From contig NZ_CAMLSE010000059.1 in NCBI RefSeq assembly GCF_946482605.1, positions 1-27,540 on the forward strand: a stretch of DNA of 27,540 nucleotides, given 5' to 3'. Position 1 is the stretch's first letter. Each line of letters begins with the position of its first letter. The notes beneath the pieces were generated by a model. It saw only the letters and a program-made list of their open reading frames with translations. It searched no databases and was not told the origin of the DNA. This document shows, one piece after another, positions 7,126-17,088 of this stretch. Position numbers and translations under genes: made by a program. The DNA is from an uncultured Dyadobacter sp. (GTDB lineage Bacteria; Bacteroidota; Bacteroidia; Cytophagales; Spirosomataceae).

Positions 7126-10100
7126 ATGGGTAAACTCTACTATCTGTTGTTTTTGCTGCCATTTCCTGTTTTCTCCCAGCCTGTTTTCAGGAAATTACCT
7201 CCCAAAGAAACCGGGGTGAATTTCATAAACCGGATCGAAGAGAACGATTCGCTGCACATTTTCCGGTATGAATATCTCTACAACGGAAACGGGATCGGTG
7301 TGGGCGATTTCAATGGAGACGGCAAGCCCGATCTCTTTATTTCCGGAAATACGGTTCCAAACAAGCTGTTCCTCAATCGTTCGCCGGAAGGGGGCATCGC
7401 ATTTGAAGATGTGACCCGCAAAGCGAAGCTCGAAGGCAATGGTAAATGGGCGACAGGCGTGAGCGTGGCCGATGTAAACGGCGACGGTCTGCCGGATATC
7501 TACGTATGTCATTCCGGGTTTTACAGGAAGCTGTCGGACAAGAATAACGAGTTGTTTATCAATCAGGGCGTAAAGGGCGGTGTGCCGGTTTTCAAGGAAG
7601 TAGCCGTGGAAGCAGGTTTGAATGCGATCGGCTCGCAATCCACGCAGGCAGCCTTTTTTGACTATGACAAAGACGGCGACCTGGATATGTTTTTGCTCAA
7701 TCACTCCAACCACACGGTCAATCCGTTCCTGAATACCAGGGAAATGCGTGCCACGCCGAACCCCTATTTTGGCAACCGGCTATTCGAGAATGTAGGCGGG
7801 AAGGGCAAGCTCAAATTCCAGGACGTAACCCAGAAGGCGGGAATTATCAACAATGCTTTGAACTTCGGATTGAGTGTGGTCGTGGCGGATATGAACCAGG
7901 ACGGCTGGCCCGACCTTTACACGACGAGCGACTATACCGAGGTTGATTGTTATTATGTCAACAATCGGAACGGCACATTCACAGAGTCGTTGCGCAAGTC
8001 GTTTACCCACGTTTCGAGGTTCTCAATGGGTGCCGACGTGGCCGATTTCAACAACGACGGCCTGCCCGACGTGCTAACGCTCGATATGCTGCCGGAGGAC
8101 AACCACCGCCAGAAGTTGCTCAAAGGCGCTGATATGTACGATCAATACCATTTGTTGCTCGACAGCGGTTATTACCACCAGAATATGCGTAATATGCTGC
8201 ACCTGAACCGCGGAATCGACCAGGCGGGCAATGTGCGGTTCAGTGAAATAGGCCAGCTTGCGGGCGTCAGCAATACCGATTGGAGCTGGGCAGGTTTAAT
8301 GGCCGACCTTGACAATGACGGCTGGAAGGATCTGCTTATCACAAACGGCTATCTGAGGGATTTTACCAATATGGATTTCCTGAAATACACCGTGGCCGAC
8401 GAGCAGATGAAGGAAGCGGCAAAGGGCAACCTGAATTTCAAAACCTACGATCTGGTGCAGAAGATGCCCTCCAACAAGCTCAGGAACTACTTATTCAGGA
8501 ACACCGGCGTCGCTGGAAGCTTTGGTTTCGAGGATGTTTCGGAAAAATGGGGGATGAATGAGCTGGCGGTTTCGAATGCAGCTGCCTACGCGGATTTTGA
8601 CGGCGACGGCGACCTGGATATGGTCATTTCGCACATCAACGACCCGGTTTCGATTTATCAGAACCAAACTAACAAAAAAGGCCTGACGCTGCGGCTGCTC
8701 GGTTTGAATGCCAATTCGCAGGCATTCGGCGCGAAAGCGCGTGTGTATGCGGGAGGCGTTACGCAATACGCAGAGCTCTATCCGGTTCGGGGTTACCAAT
8801 CGACCGTCACTTCCGACCTGCATTTCGGGTTGGGTATTGCCGGAAAGGCCGATTCCGTGCGGATTGATTGGCCTTCGGGTAAAACCAGTTTCCTGGCCAA
8901 TCAGGCAGCCGGGCTCGTGGTACTGAAAGAAGCCGAAGGCGCTGACCCCAAGCCGAATGGTCCGGTGGCTGTTTCCTGGTTCCAAAATGTGGCTGCACAG
9001 GCCGCCGGGATCGATTTTGTGCATAAGGAAAATGATTTTGTGGATTTCAAAGTGGAGGTGCTGCTGCCTTACCAGCTTTCGAGACTGGGACCTGCACTGG
9101 CGAAAGCGGACGTAAATGGCGACGGCCTCGACGATGTGTTCCTGGGCGGCGCGTCGCATCAGTTTGGCGTGCTTTATATTCAAAAACAAGATGGTACTTT
9201 CGAAGGCGCTGCCGCCCAGCCCTGGCGGCAGAATGTGGTTTGTGAGGAAGTGAATGCATTATTCTTCGATGCCGACCGCGATGGCGACCTAGATTTATAC
9301 GTGGTGAGCGGTGGTAATGAGTTTGACGAAAATGCCCCGGAATACCGCGATCACCTGTATCTGAATGATGGAAAAGGGGCTTTTCACGAAGAAGTACTGG
9401 CATTGCCGTCCATGCGCAACCCCAAGCAATGCATTGCCGCGGCGGATGTGGATGGCGACGGCGACTTGGACCTTTTCATAGGCGGCCGCGCGGTGCCGGG
9501 TTCGTTTCCAATGGCGGCGAGAAGTTATTTATTAAGGAATGACAGTCAGGGTACCAGCGTGAAATTCACGGATATTACAGCTGGCGTGGCTGCTTTGCTG
9601 AACCCGGGAATGGTTACCGCCGCAGTTTTTGCGGATTTAAATGCAGATAAAAAGCCCGATCTGCTACTCGCAGGTGACTGGATGCCCGTCATGGCTTTTA
9701 AAAATACCGGTACCACATTTGAAAATGAGCCGGTTGATGCATTGAAGGATTCCGACGGAATGTGGGCTGCTATGGAAGCCACGGACCTCGATGGCGACGG
9801 CGACCTCGATTTCATACTCGGTAACGCAGGTTTAAACAATCAATATAAACCCACGCCCGATAAACCGGTGGCGATCTACTACGACGATTTCGATAAAAAT
9901 GGCGTGATCGATCCCGTCTGCACCTATTATATCGGAGAAAAAAGCTACCCGATGTTCTCCCGCGACGAAATGCTCGACCAGATGACGGCCCTGAAAAGGA
10001 AATATACCAACTACGCCGGCTATGCCGATGCGACGGTGGAAGATGTTTTTGGAAAAGATGCCGTAGAAAAAAGTAAAAAAGTGTATTGCAAAGAGCTGAG

Positions 10101-10455
10101 GAGCATTGTGCTGGAAAATCTGGGGAACTTCGGATTTAAAAGGCATTCGCTTCCGGAAGCCGTTCAATTTTCCCGGACGAGCAGCATTATCGCTCAGGAT
10201 TTGAATGTGGATGGCAAAGCAGATCTCGTGGTCGCGGGCAACTTTTCCGCTTACCGCGTGCAGCTCGGGCCTTGCGACGCTTCGGTAGGGACGGTGTTGA
10301 AGCAGGTAGGACCTTTCCGTTTCGAGGCACTTTCGCCTACGGAGACTGGCTTATGGGCAGGCGGCGATATTCGGGGTGGGGTTTTGTTAAATAAAAGGCG
10401 TATATTGTTTACCGTTAATAATGACGAGCCCGTCTTGTTGGAATGGAAAAAGTGA
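7126..10455 (+). CDS. Large exported FG-GAP/VCBS repeat protein with central UnbV (ASPIC) domain
   Basis: The reading frame opens at a TTG at 7105, but the ATG at 7126 gives a proper signal peptide (MGKLYYLLFLLPFPVFSQ), so I start there; the protein is 1,109 residues. It holds about 14 calcium-binding-type repeats of the form D-x-N/D-x-D-G-x-x-D, seven before the centre (e.g. VGDFNGDGKPDLFISG, VADVNGDGLPDIYV, FFDYDKDGDLDMFL) and seven after (e.g. KADVNGDGLDDVFLGG, AADVDGDGDLDLFIGG). Between them, around 525-595, lies an UnbV/ASPIC-like segment with NANSQAFGAKARVYAGG and VRIDWPSGKTSFL. This suggests two beta-propellers joined by the UnbV domain. The protein is exported, with no enzymatic motif visible. 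It may be a surface scaffold or binding protein. Its stop codon overlaps the haloperoxidase start by 13 bp, so the two are translationally linked. Confidence 0.9.
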   Translation: MGKLYYLLFLLPFPVFSQPVFRKLPPKETGVNFINRIEENDSLHIFRYEYLYNGNGIGVGDFNGDGKPDLFISGNTVPNKLFLNRSPEGGIAFEDVTRKAKLEGNGKWATGVSVADVNGDGLPDIYVCHSGFYRKLSDKNNELFINQGVKGGVPVFKEVAVEAGLNAIGSQSTQAAFFDYDKDGDLDMFLLNHSNHTVNPFLNTREMRATPNPYFGNRLFENVGGKGKLKFQDVTQKAGIINNALNFGLSVVVADMNQDGWPDLYTTSDYTEVDCYYVNNRNGTFTESLRKSFTHVSRFSMGADVADFNNDGLPDVLTLDMLPEDNHRQKLLKGADMYDQYHLLLDSGYYHQNMRNMLHLNRGIDQAGNVRFSEIGQLAGVSNTDWSWAGLMADLDNDGWKDLLITNGYLRDFTNMDFLKYTVADEQMKEAAKGNLNFKTYDLVQKMPSNKLRNYLFRNTGVAGSFGFEDVSEKWGMNELAVSNAAAYADFDGDGDLDMVISHINDPVSIYQNQTNKKGLTLRLLGLNANSQAFGAKARVYAGGVTQYAELYPVRGYQSTVTSDLHFGLGIAGKADSVRIDWPSGKTSFLANQAAGLVVLKEAEGADPKPNGPVAVSWFQNVAAQAAGIDFVHKENDFVDFKVEVLLPYQLSRLGPALAKADVNGDGLDDVFLGGASHQFGVLYIQKQDGTFEGAAAQPWRQNVVCEEVNALFFDADRDGDLDLYVVSGGNEFDENAPEYRDHLYLNDGKGAFHEEVLALPSMRNPKQCIAAADVDGDGDLDLFIGGRAVPGSFPMAARSYLLRNDSQGTSVKFTDITAGVAALLNPGMVTAAVFADLNADKKPDLLLAGDWMPVMAFKNTGTTFENEPVDALKDSDGMWAAMEATDLDGDGDLDFILGNAGLNNQYKPTPDKPVAIYYDDFDKNGVIDPVCTYYIGEKSYPMFSRDEMLDQMTALKRKYTNYAGYADATVEDVFGKDAVEKSKKVYCKELRSIVLENLGNFGFKRHSLPEAVQFSRTSSIIAQDLNVDGKADLVVAGNFSAYRVQLGPCDASVGTVLKQVGPFRFEALSPTETGLWAGGDIRGGVLLNKRRILFTVNNDEPVLLEWKK

Positions 10456-11795
10456 TCCGGAATAGGGCCTTCAGATGCTTCGCGTATGCATTATGCATGC
10501 TCGCGGGGGAATCGCATGCGCAGCCGCGCACGGCGTTGCTGCACCGCGCCGAGCAGAACCTCACGCGGGTGATCGTTCATGATATATTTTCTCCACCTGT
10601 GGCAAGCCGCATTTATTTGTATGCCAATGCAGCTGCTTACGAAACTTTGGTACTCGGCCATAAGGGATATAATAGCCTCTACGGCCAGGCCAACGGCTTC
10701 CCCCGGATAGAAGCGCCCCGCGAGAAAAGTTTGACTGCATCGGGCCTGCCCGCGGGTGATATTAACTACGAACTGGCTGCATTGTACGCGTTTTTCAGAA
10801 CGGGCGGACGGCTTGTTTTTTCAGAGCCGATGCTGAAAGACAGTGCCGAGCATATCCTTGCCACTTGCGGCGAGCACGACGAGGTCGTTTACCAGAATTC
10901 CCTGCGCCTGGGCGAAATGGTTAGCGACAGCATTCTGGCCTGGTCGGCGCGCGACAACTACGCCGTCACCCGGAAAAAGCGCCGGTATGCATATAGTAAG
11001 GAAAAAGGTAAATGGACACCGACACCCCCGGGGTATATCGACGCCGTGGAGCCTTATTGGAGCCAGATCCGGCCCGTTTCGCTGGATTCCGCGGCGCAAT
11101 TCAAGCCCATTCCGCCGCCGGCATTCAGCACCGATCCTGCGAGCGCATTTATGAAGGAAGTGAAGGAAGTTTACGATAGCACGCGGGACCTTGGCAAGGA
11201 AAAAATCCTCATCGCTAGCTTCTGGGACTGTAATCCTTTTTATCTCAATACACAGGGCCACCTGAACTTCGCTACGAAGAAGCTTTCGCCCGGAGGCCAC
11301 TGGATATCGATCGCCGGACAAGCCACGGAGAGCGTCGGTAAAAGCTGGATCGAATCGTCGGCGGTTTACCTGCGTACATCCATTGCATTGTTCGATGGCT
11401 TCATCAGCTGCTGGGACGAAAAGTACCGTAGCCAGTTTATCCGGCCGGAAACGGTGATCAATGCTTACATGGATGAGAAATGGCGGCCATTGCTCCAGAC
11501 ACCGCCATTTCCGGAGTATACCAGCGGCCACAGCGTCATATCCACAGCGGCCGCGGAGGTGCTCGAAGCGGAGCTTGGGAAAGGATTTGCATTTGACGAC
11601 TATACCGAAACGCCGTATGGCTTACCGGTAAGGCATTTTAGTTCGTTTGCAGCGGCGGCGGAAGAGGCGGCCATCAGCAGGCTTTACGGAGGCATACACT
11701 ATCGGGCCGCCATTGTGAACGGGCAAAAGCAAGGCAGAGGCATTGGATTACAGGTAATTCAGAAAATACGGCTAAAAGAAACTATCGGCAAATAG
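10443..11795 (+). CDS. Exported vanadium-dependent haloperoxidase (PAP2 superfamily)
   Basis: The 450-residue protein has an N-terminal export signal (about 1-27, ending SHAQ) and the complete vanadate/phosphate-binding signature of the acid phosphatase/haloperoxidase superfamily. K327-YRSQFI-R334-P makes the first motif, SGH at 361-363 in EYTSGHSVISTAAA the second, and R413-LYGGIH419-Y the third. The spacing and an alpha-helical N-terminal half fit bacterial vanadium haloperoxidases rather than lipid phosphatases. Such enzymes use hydrogen peroxide to oxidise halide to hypohalous species; halide preference cannot be read here, and phosphatase activity is a possible alternative. The ATG overlaps the last 13 bp of the FG-GAP gene, giving a translationally coupled operon. 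SusC follows in the same direction after about 200 bp. Confidence 0.92.
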   Translation: MEKVIRNRAFRCFAYALCMLAGESHAQPRTALLHRAEQNLTRVIVHDIFSPPVASRIYLYANAAAYETLVLGHKGYNSLYGQANGFPRIEAPREKSLTASGLPAGDINYELAALYAFFRTGGRLVFSEPMLKDSAEHILATCGEHDEVVYQNSLRLGEMVSDSILAWSARDNYAVTRKKRRYAYSKEKGKWTPTPPGYIDAVEPYWSQIRPVSLDSAAQFKPIPPPAFSTDPASAFMKEVKEVYDSTRDLGKEKILIASFWDCNPFYLNTQGHLNFATKKLSPGGHWISIAGQATESVGKSWIESSAVYLRTSIALFDGFISCWDEKYRSQFIRPETVINAYMDEKWRPLLQTPPFPEYTSGHSVISTAAAEVLEAELGKGFAFDDYTETPYGLPVRHFSSFAAAAEEAAISRLYGGIHYRAAIVNGQKQGRGIGLQVIQKIRLKETIGK

Positions 11796-11842
11796 TCTAT
11801 CACAATTGTATGTTAATTATTAATATTTTTTAATAAATGTTA

Positions 11843-11872
11843 TATTTTTGTTAATAAAAATATTTATTTTTG
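11843..11872 (+). promoter_or_regulatory. Probable promoter region of susC
   Basis: Two TATTTTTG octamers (11843-11850 and 11865-11872) match the TAnnTTTG -7 consensus within a very AT-rich stretch, in contrast to the surrounding coding DNA. Using the second gives a leader of about 115 nt before the susC ATG, containing a small hairpin TCAGCC-TC-GGCTGA at 11906-11919. No canonical -33 TTTG sits at the ideal distance. Confidence 0.5.
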
Positions 11873-11993
11873 ACATTACAATGCTTTTGATGTGCAAAAT
11901 GGGAGTCAGCCTCGGCTGATTGCCGGTCTTCGGATCAGAGTATGTAGTCAAGTTAACTTAAACCACCTAAAATTTCAATTTACCAAGTTTACC

Positions 11994-14900
11994 ATGAGAC
12001 AAAAGTGTACTACTTTAACACGTCTGGTAACATTGCTCCTCCTCCTCACTGGAAGTACCTGGAGTATGGCCCAAGACAGAAAGACCGTCAGCGGGACGGT
12101 GCTTGACAAGGATCAGAATCCTTTGCCCGGCGTTTCCTACCTTATTAAGGGAGGCAGCACAGGTGGCGCGACAGATGCCAACGGAAAGTTCAGCGTGGCT
12201 GTGCCTTCCAGTTCGGCAGTGCTTGTATTTTCATCGATTGGATTTGTTACAAAAGAAGTACCGGTGGGTAATGCCACCCAATTGACCGTCAACCTGGACG
12301 AGGACAATAAAACGCTTAATGAAGTAGTCATCACAGGTTTCGGTATGTCGACCGAGGCCAGAAAGCTTGCTTTTTCGGTTCAGTCCGTTCAGGGACAGGA
12401 TATTACCCGCACTGCAAACGCCAACATGGTCAATGCATTGCAGGGTAAAGTAGCCGGTGTAATGATCAACCAGGGAACAGGTGGTCCGATGTCTTCGTCG
12501 CGTATCCGTATCCGCGGTAATGCATCGCTAAGCCCTAACACCCAGCCGCTTTTCGTGGTGGATGGTGTTTTGATCCGCCCCGGAACATCCGGTGCTGACT
12601 CATGGGGTGCTGCGCAGGATTTCGGTAACATCATGAAAAACATCAACCCGGATAACATCGAGTCGATGACCGTGTTGAAAGGTTCGGCTGCGAGCTCACT
12701 GTACGGTTCGGAAGCTTTGAATGGTGTAGTGGTTGTTCAAACTAAAAAAGGACGTGTTGATAAAGGCTTGGGAGTTACTTACACCCATACTTCGACTTTC
12801 GAGAATGCCTATAAATTCCTCGATCTTCAGAATGAATTCGGTGCAGGGTTGAGCCCTACATTTGCAAATGGTGCCGACGGCGTACCCGAAGTTGACCGTC
12901 CTAACTTCCCGTTCTCTTATGGTCCTAAATTTGAAGGCCAGCAAGTTCGTGACCTGGATGGCCGTATGGTGGAATGGAAAGCCAATGATCCGCTTAAATT
13001 CTTCCAGACTGGTAAGTACATCAACCACAACGTGGCCGTAGAAGGTGGTAACGACCGCAGCTCTTTCCGCGCATCTTTCTCGTCTTTGAAAAACACCAGC
13101 ATCATGGTGGCAGGAACCGAGCTGAAAAGAAATAACTTCAACGTTCGCGGAACGCAGAAAATCGGTAAAGTCATTAACCTGGACGTGAGCGCGGATTACA
13201 CCGACAACGACATGGTGAACCCGATCCGTCAGGGTGGTAACTACAACCCGGTATTCCGCTTTGTTTACAACCGTCCACGAAGCCTGGATATCGATTACTG
13301 GTCTAAAAACTACATCGATCCGATTGCAGGCGGACGTCGCCGCGGTACTGCCGACCCGTACAACATTACCGAGTTTATGTTCCAGACTTTCGAATACAAG
13401 CAATTCAGAAATGAAAAAGTATTCCGCGGGAACATTGACCTCACCGGAAAGCTCACCGATTGGCTAAGCTTCCTGGTACGCGGTAACGTTCAGAACGAGT
13501 TGTATACAGGTGGAAATAAAAACAGAGGTGATAACGTGAACTACTCCGGCGGAGAGTACCGTGAATATTCTGAAAATAAGAGCCAGACCCGTTTCCAAGG
13601 TCTCTTGACTGCCAACAAGCAGCTGAGCACCGACTTCAATCTGAGCTTCACCGTGGGTGGAGAAACCAACCGGTTGGTCGGCGGACGTAAATTCGATATG
13701 CGTACAGACGGTGGTCTTCGTGTGCCGGATGTATACTCTTTGGCAAACAGCATCAACATCCTGAAAGTGGAAAGCAATGCGCTGACACCTTCGAAAAGAA
13801 TCGATGCATTGTACGCTTATGGTGACCTGACTTTCAAGGACGCGTTAACGTTGAGCGCGAGCTATCGTACCGACTGGTCTTCTACATTGACCTATGCTAA
13901 TGGAAACGGAGACTACATTTATTCTTATCCATCCGTAGGTTTGGCATGGATCGCGACAGAATCTTTGAAAGACCTTCCTTCCTGGTTGTCATTCGGTAAG
14001 CTGAGAGCCAGCCTTGGTTACACAGGTGGTGATACAGAGGCATGGTCTACCAACCAAACTGGTGTATACGAGCCCAAAGGTACTTATACACAGGCTGACG
14101 GAAGCGTAGTGAACTGGTCCGGTTTCCGCGATAACACGTTGCCAAACTATGCATTGAGAAACCGTCTGGCCCGCGAAGTTGAATTTGGTGCGGACATTCG
14201 TTTCTTCAACAACCGTTTGGGAATCGATGCGACTGTTTACAACAAGATCACTAAAAACGAGATTTTGAGCCTGAACACCACTGCTGAGTCAGGGGTAAGC
14301 AGCCGGATAGTGAATGCAGGTAGGATTCAAAACAAAGGGGTGGAAATCCTTTTGACAGCAACTCCTATCAAGAGAAGTGATTTCGAATGGAATACCAGCA
14401 TCAACTTCTCACGTAACCGTAACAAGGTGCTCGAACTCGTTGAAGGAACAAATACGTATGATCTGGCCCTCGGTTTTGGCGCTGACGTAAAATCTGTTGC
14501 CCGTGTTGGTAAGGATTACGGAACGGTGATCACGCAATACGGTTTTGCAACCTATAAATCCGCTGATGCCAATAACCCGGCAAACGGACAGAAAGTAATC
14601 GGTAGCATTTCAGGTGAAGGCGGTATCGGATATGTACGCAACGGTTCTTACGGCGACAAGGCGGATAAGGAACTGGGAACGGTGATGGAGAAATTCCTGG
14701 CAAGCAATGTCAACTCTTTCCGTTACAAAAACTTCACGGCAACCGTTCAGGCCGACGCTAAAATCGGTGGTATCATGTCGTCCGCAACGCACCAGTATGG
14801 TTCTTCGACAGGTGCATTCGCATTCACATTGCCAGGTCGTAACCCTGAGCACGGTGGTGTAACCTATACAGATGCGGAAGGTGTTGTGAAAACCGACGGT

Positions 14901-15332
14901 ATCATCCCTCAGGGTGTATTGGCGGACGGATTCAAGGTGGTAGTGGATGGTCAGCCGAAAGACCTGGGTGGCATGAGCTACGCCGACGCGGTAACAGCGG
15001 GTTATGTGAAGCCAATTCCTGCTTACGCATACTACCTGAACCTGACCCAATGGTCGTCCGGTATCCGGGAATATTCGACTTTCGAAAACTCATGGGTTGC
15101 ATTGCGTGAAGTTTCGATCGGCTACAATGTGCCTTCGGCATGGTTGAGCAAGGCAAAGATCCAAAGCCTGCGTGTGAGCCTGGTTGGTCGTAACCTGGGT
15201 TACCTGTATAAAACTGCGAAGGATGGTATCAACCCGGAAGGTTTGTATAGCAACAAGGCCGGTGAGTTCATGGAGTACGGTGGTTTGCCATTCTCGCGTA
15301 ACCTTGGCGTATCAGTGAGCGTAGGATTGTAA
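11994..15332 (+). CDS. SusC/RagA-family TonB-linked outer membrane transporter
   Basis: The frame is open from a GTG at 11892, but the ATG at 11994 directly begins a signal peptide (MRQKCTTLTRLVTLLLLLTG, ending SMAQ), giving 1,112 residues. After it come a carboxypeptidase D regulatory-like domain (about 29-102, VSGTVLDKDQNPLPGVSYLI), the TonB-box-like EVVITGFG, and a plug domain with ALQGKVAGVMI, SSSRIRIRGNASLS, PLFVVDGVLI and AASSLYGSEALNGVVVVQTK. The rest is the 22-strand barrel. There is no STN domain before the regulatory domain, so it is not of the anti-sigma-signalling type. It imports a nutrient across the outer membrane, driven by TonB, with SusD as lid. The substrate is unknown and no glycoside hydrolase is adjacent. 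Its codons favour GGT, CGT and AAC, unlike its GGC-rich upstream neighbours, which suggests high expression. Confidence 0.95.
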   Translation: MRQKCTTLTRLVTLLLLLTGSTWSMAQDRKTVSGTVLDKDQNPLPGVSYLIKGGSTGGATDANGKFSVAVPSSSAVLVFSSIGFVTKEVPVGNATQLTVNLDEDNKTLNEVVITGFGMSTEARKLAFSVQSVQGQDITRTANANMVNALQGKVAGVMINQGTGGPMSSSRIRIRGNASLSPNTQPLFVVDGVLIRPGTSGADSWGAAQDFGNIMKNINPDNIESMTVLKGSAASSLYGSEALNGVVVVQTKKGRVDKGLGVTYTHTSTFENAYKFLDLQNEFGAGLSPTFANGADGVPEVDRPNFPFSYGPKFEGQQVRDLDGRMVEWKANDPLKFFQTGKYINHNVAVEGGNDRSSFRASFSSLKNTSIMVAGTELKRNNFNVRGTQKIGKVINLDVSADYTDNDMVNPIRQGGNYNPVFRFVYNRPRSLDIDYWSKNYIDPIAGGRRRGTADPYNITEFMFQTFEYKQFRNEKVFRGNIDLTGKLTDWLSFLVRGNVQNELYTGGNKNRGDNVNYSGGEYREYSENKSQTRFQGLLTANKQLSTDFNLSFTVGGETNRLVGGRKFDMRTDGGLRVPDVYSLANSINILKVESNALTPSKRIDALYAYGDLTFKDALTLSASYRTDWSSTLTYANGNGDYIYSYPSVGLAWIATESLKDLPSWLSFGKLRASLGYTGGDTEAWSTNQTGVYEPKGTYTQADGSVVNWSGFRDNTLPNYALRNRLAREVEFGADIRFFNNRLGIDATVYNKITKNEILSLNTTAESGVSSRIVNAGRIQNKGVEILLTATPIKRSDFEWNTSINFSRNRNKVLELVEGTNTYDLALGFGADVKSVARVGKDYGTVITQYGFATYKSADANNPANGQKVIGSISGEGGIGYVRNGSYGDKADKELGTVMEKFLASNVNSFRYKNFTATVQADAKIGGIMSSATHQYGSSTGAFAFTLPGRNPEHGGVTYTDAEGVVKTDGIIPQGVLADGFKVVVDGQPKDLGGMSYADAVTAGYVKPIPAYAYYLNLTQWSSGIREYSTFENSWVALREVSIGYNVPSAWLSKAKIQSLRVSLVGRNLGYLYKTAKDGINPEGLYSNKAGEFMEYGGLPFSRNLGVSVSVGL

Positions 15333-15368
15333 TCCGTTTACAGCCCATTTTTAATAACAGCATTTTTT

Positions 15369-17063
15369 ATGAAATCTATAAAGAGTAAACTCATATTAAT
15401 GGCCGCCGTAGGATTTCTGAGCTCCTGCGAGAAGCAAGCCTTTGTTGACGTCAACAAAAACCCGGACGCTCTTTCAGGGGTCCCACCTCAGAACCAGTTC
15501 TTGCAGGCAACAAATGGTATCCATAGCCAGGATTTTGAAGCATATTACGACTTCTATCGCCGTATCATGCCCTGGATGCAGTACAACACGCCGCAGACCG
15601 GGAACCAGGGTTCGTTTACTTTGAACTATGACAACTTCGCCAATCGTTACGGACGTCTTTACAACGGCGTGGGTGACAGATTGTACGATCTGGAACAGTT
15701 GGTAGGGAAACTGAGTGCCGACGAGCAGCCTCGTTACACGAATATGATCCAGCAGGCTCGTATCCTGAAAGCATATTACACTTTCTATGTTTCGGATATC
15801 TATGGAAGCGTACCTTATACAGAGGCTTTCCAGGGACGTTACGGCGGAACATTGCAGCCCAAGTATGATACACAGCAGGAATTGTTCGCAAAACTGGATG
15901 GAGAGATCAAAGCGGCTGTGGCGATTCTTAAACAAAACCCTGCGGTTCCGCAATATTCACTGGGCAACTATGACCAATATTTCAATGGTGACGCACAGAA
16001 ATGGATCAAGGCGGCTAATGCTTTAAGACTTCGTATGGCAATGCGTGTGCAGAAGGCTGATGCCACTGCGGGTAACGCGATCATCAATGAGGTACTTGCT
16101 TTGCCTGCCGCTGATCAGATGAGCAGCAACGCCGACGCCTGGGTGTTTATCGGTAACGCTACATTTACCGGTGATGCGGGTGGCGGTAACTGGAATACCG
16201 ACGGGTTGAGAGCTCCCAAGCCGATAGTGGATTTTATGTGGGACAAAAAAGACCCGCGTCTGGATGCCTTCTTTACACCTAACCAATACAGCCAGGCTAA
16301 TGTTGATCTGCTGATTGCGGATAAGAAGCTCCCTGCTGGTACAAAAGCGGGAAGGCGCTACGTCGGAAGCTTCACCAGCCCTGATGATGCACGTCAGACG
16401 ACCACGATTCAGAGATACTACACTCCGAAGCTGATCTCGTCCAACAATCAGACCGTCGACACATTGTCGTTCATTCAACCACGCCTGTTCAATGCAGGAA
16501 AGGCTGATGGAGCAGGAAATGCAGGAACGGGCAAGTCATACATCCCTGTGATCACTTATGCCGAATTCTGCTTTATGCGTGCGGAGCTTGCAACGAAGTC
16601 GATCGGTACCGGCACTGCAAAAGACTGGTACGAAGCTGGTGTGAAGAGCTCTTTGCAGTTTTACAACGAAGTAGGTCTGGGAGCGAAACTGACAGACTAT
16701 GTCGCCACCACCGATGCCGAAGTTGCAGCCTATCTGGCACAACCTGGGGTTGCATTCGAGGCTGCAAAAGCAATGGATCAGATCGCGAGTCAGAGCTACC
16801 TGAACTTCATGAGACAGCCTCAGGAAGGATGGGCCTTGTGGAAGCGCACAGGTTATCCTAACGAAAACTCTGTGGTGCCTTTGCCAAAAATGACTTACCT
16901 CAATGTTGCATTGGTTGTTCCACGTCGTGCGCCTATCACTTTGCCGTCGTCATCAGATCCTAACTTTGCAAACAAAAAGGCAGCTTACGATGCCATGGCT
17001 GCACAGCCGGGCTTCGGAGACCTCGCAAGTGCGCAAGGCCGTGTTTGGTGGGACAAGCAATAA
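15369..17063 (+). CDS. SusD/RagB-family outer membrane lipoprotein (SusD-like_2 type)
   Basis: The gene starts 36 bp after susC and encodes 564 residues. The N-terminus MKSIKSKLILMAAVGFLSSC is a lipoprotein signal with C20 as the lipidated residue. The TPR-like helical body shows typical segments: ARILKAYYTFYVSDIYGSVP, YFNGDAQKWIKAANALRLRM and FMRQPQEGWALWKRTGYPNE. These fit the SusD-like_2 branch rather than classical starch-binding SusD. It sits on the cell surface and closes over the SusC barrel, binding the ligand before import. The genes form a two-gene operon ended by a strong hairpin; substrate identity is not visible. Confidence 0.93.
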   Translation: MKSIKSKLILMAAVGFLSSCEKQAFVDVNKNPDALSGVPPQNQFLQATNGIHSQDFEAYYDFYRRIMPWMQYNTPQTGNQGSFTLNYDNFANRYGRLYNGVGDRLYDLEQLVGKLSADEQPRYTNMIQQARILKAYYTFYVSDIYGSVPYTEAFQGRYGGTLQPKYDTQQELFAKLDGEIKAAVAILKQNPAVPQYSLGNYDQYFNGDAQKWIKAANALRLRMAMRVQKADATAGNAIINEVLALPAADQMSSNADAWVFIGNATFTGDAGGGNWNTDGLRAPKPIVDFMWDKKDPRLDAFFTPNQYSQANVDLLIADKKLPAGTKAGRRYVGSFTSPDDARQTTTIQRYYTPKLISSNNQTVDTLSFIQPRLFNAGKADGAGNAGTGKSYIPVITYAEFCFMRAELATKSIGTGTAKDWYEAGVKSSLQFYNEVGLGAKLTDYVATTDAEVAAYLAQPGVAFEAAKAMDQIASQSYLNFMRQPQEGWALWKRTGYPNENSVVPLPKMTYLNVALVVPRRAPITLPSSSDPNFANKKAAYDAMAAQPGFGDLASAQGRVWWDKQ

Positions 17064-17088
17064 TATTATATAGATTTAGTTAAGAGCG

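Noticed and set aside
11994..17063. Polysaccharide utilisation locus
   Set aside because: SusC and SusD are present, but no glycoside hydrolase, polysaccharide lyase or SusE/F-like gene is nearby, and the SusD is of the SusD-like_2 branch.
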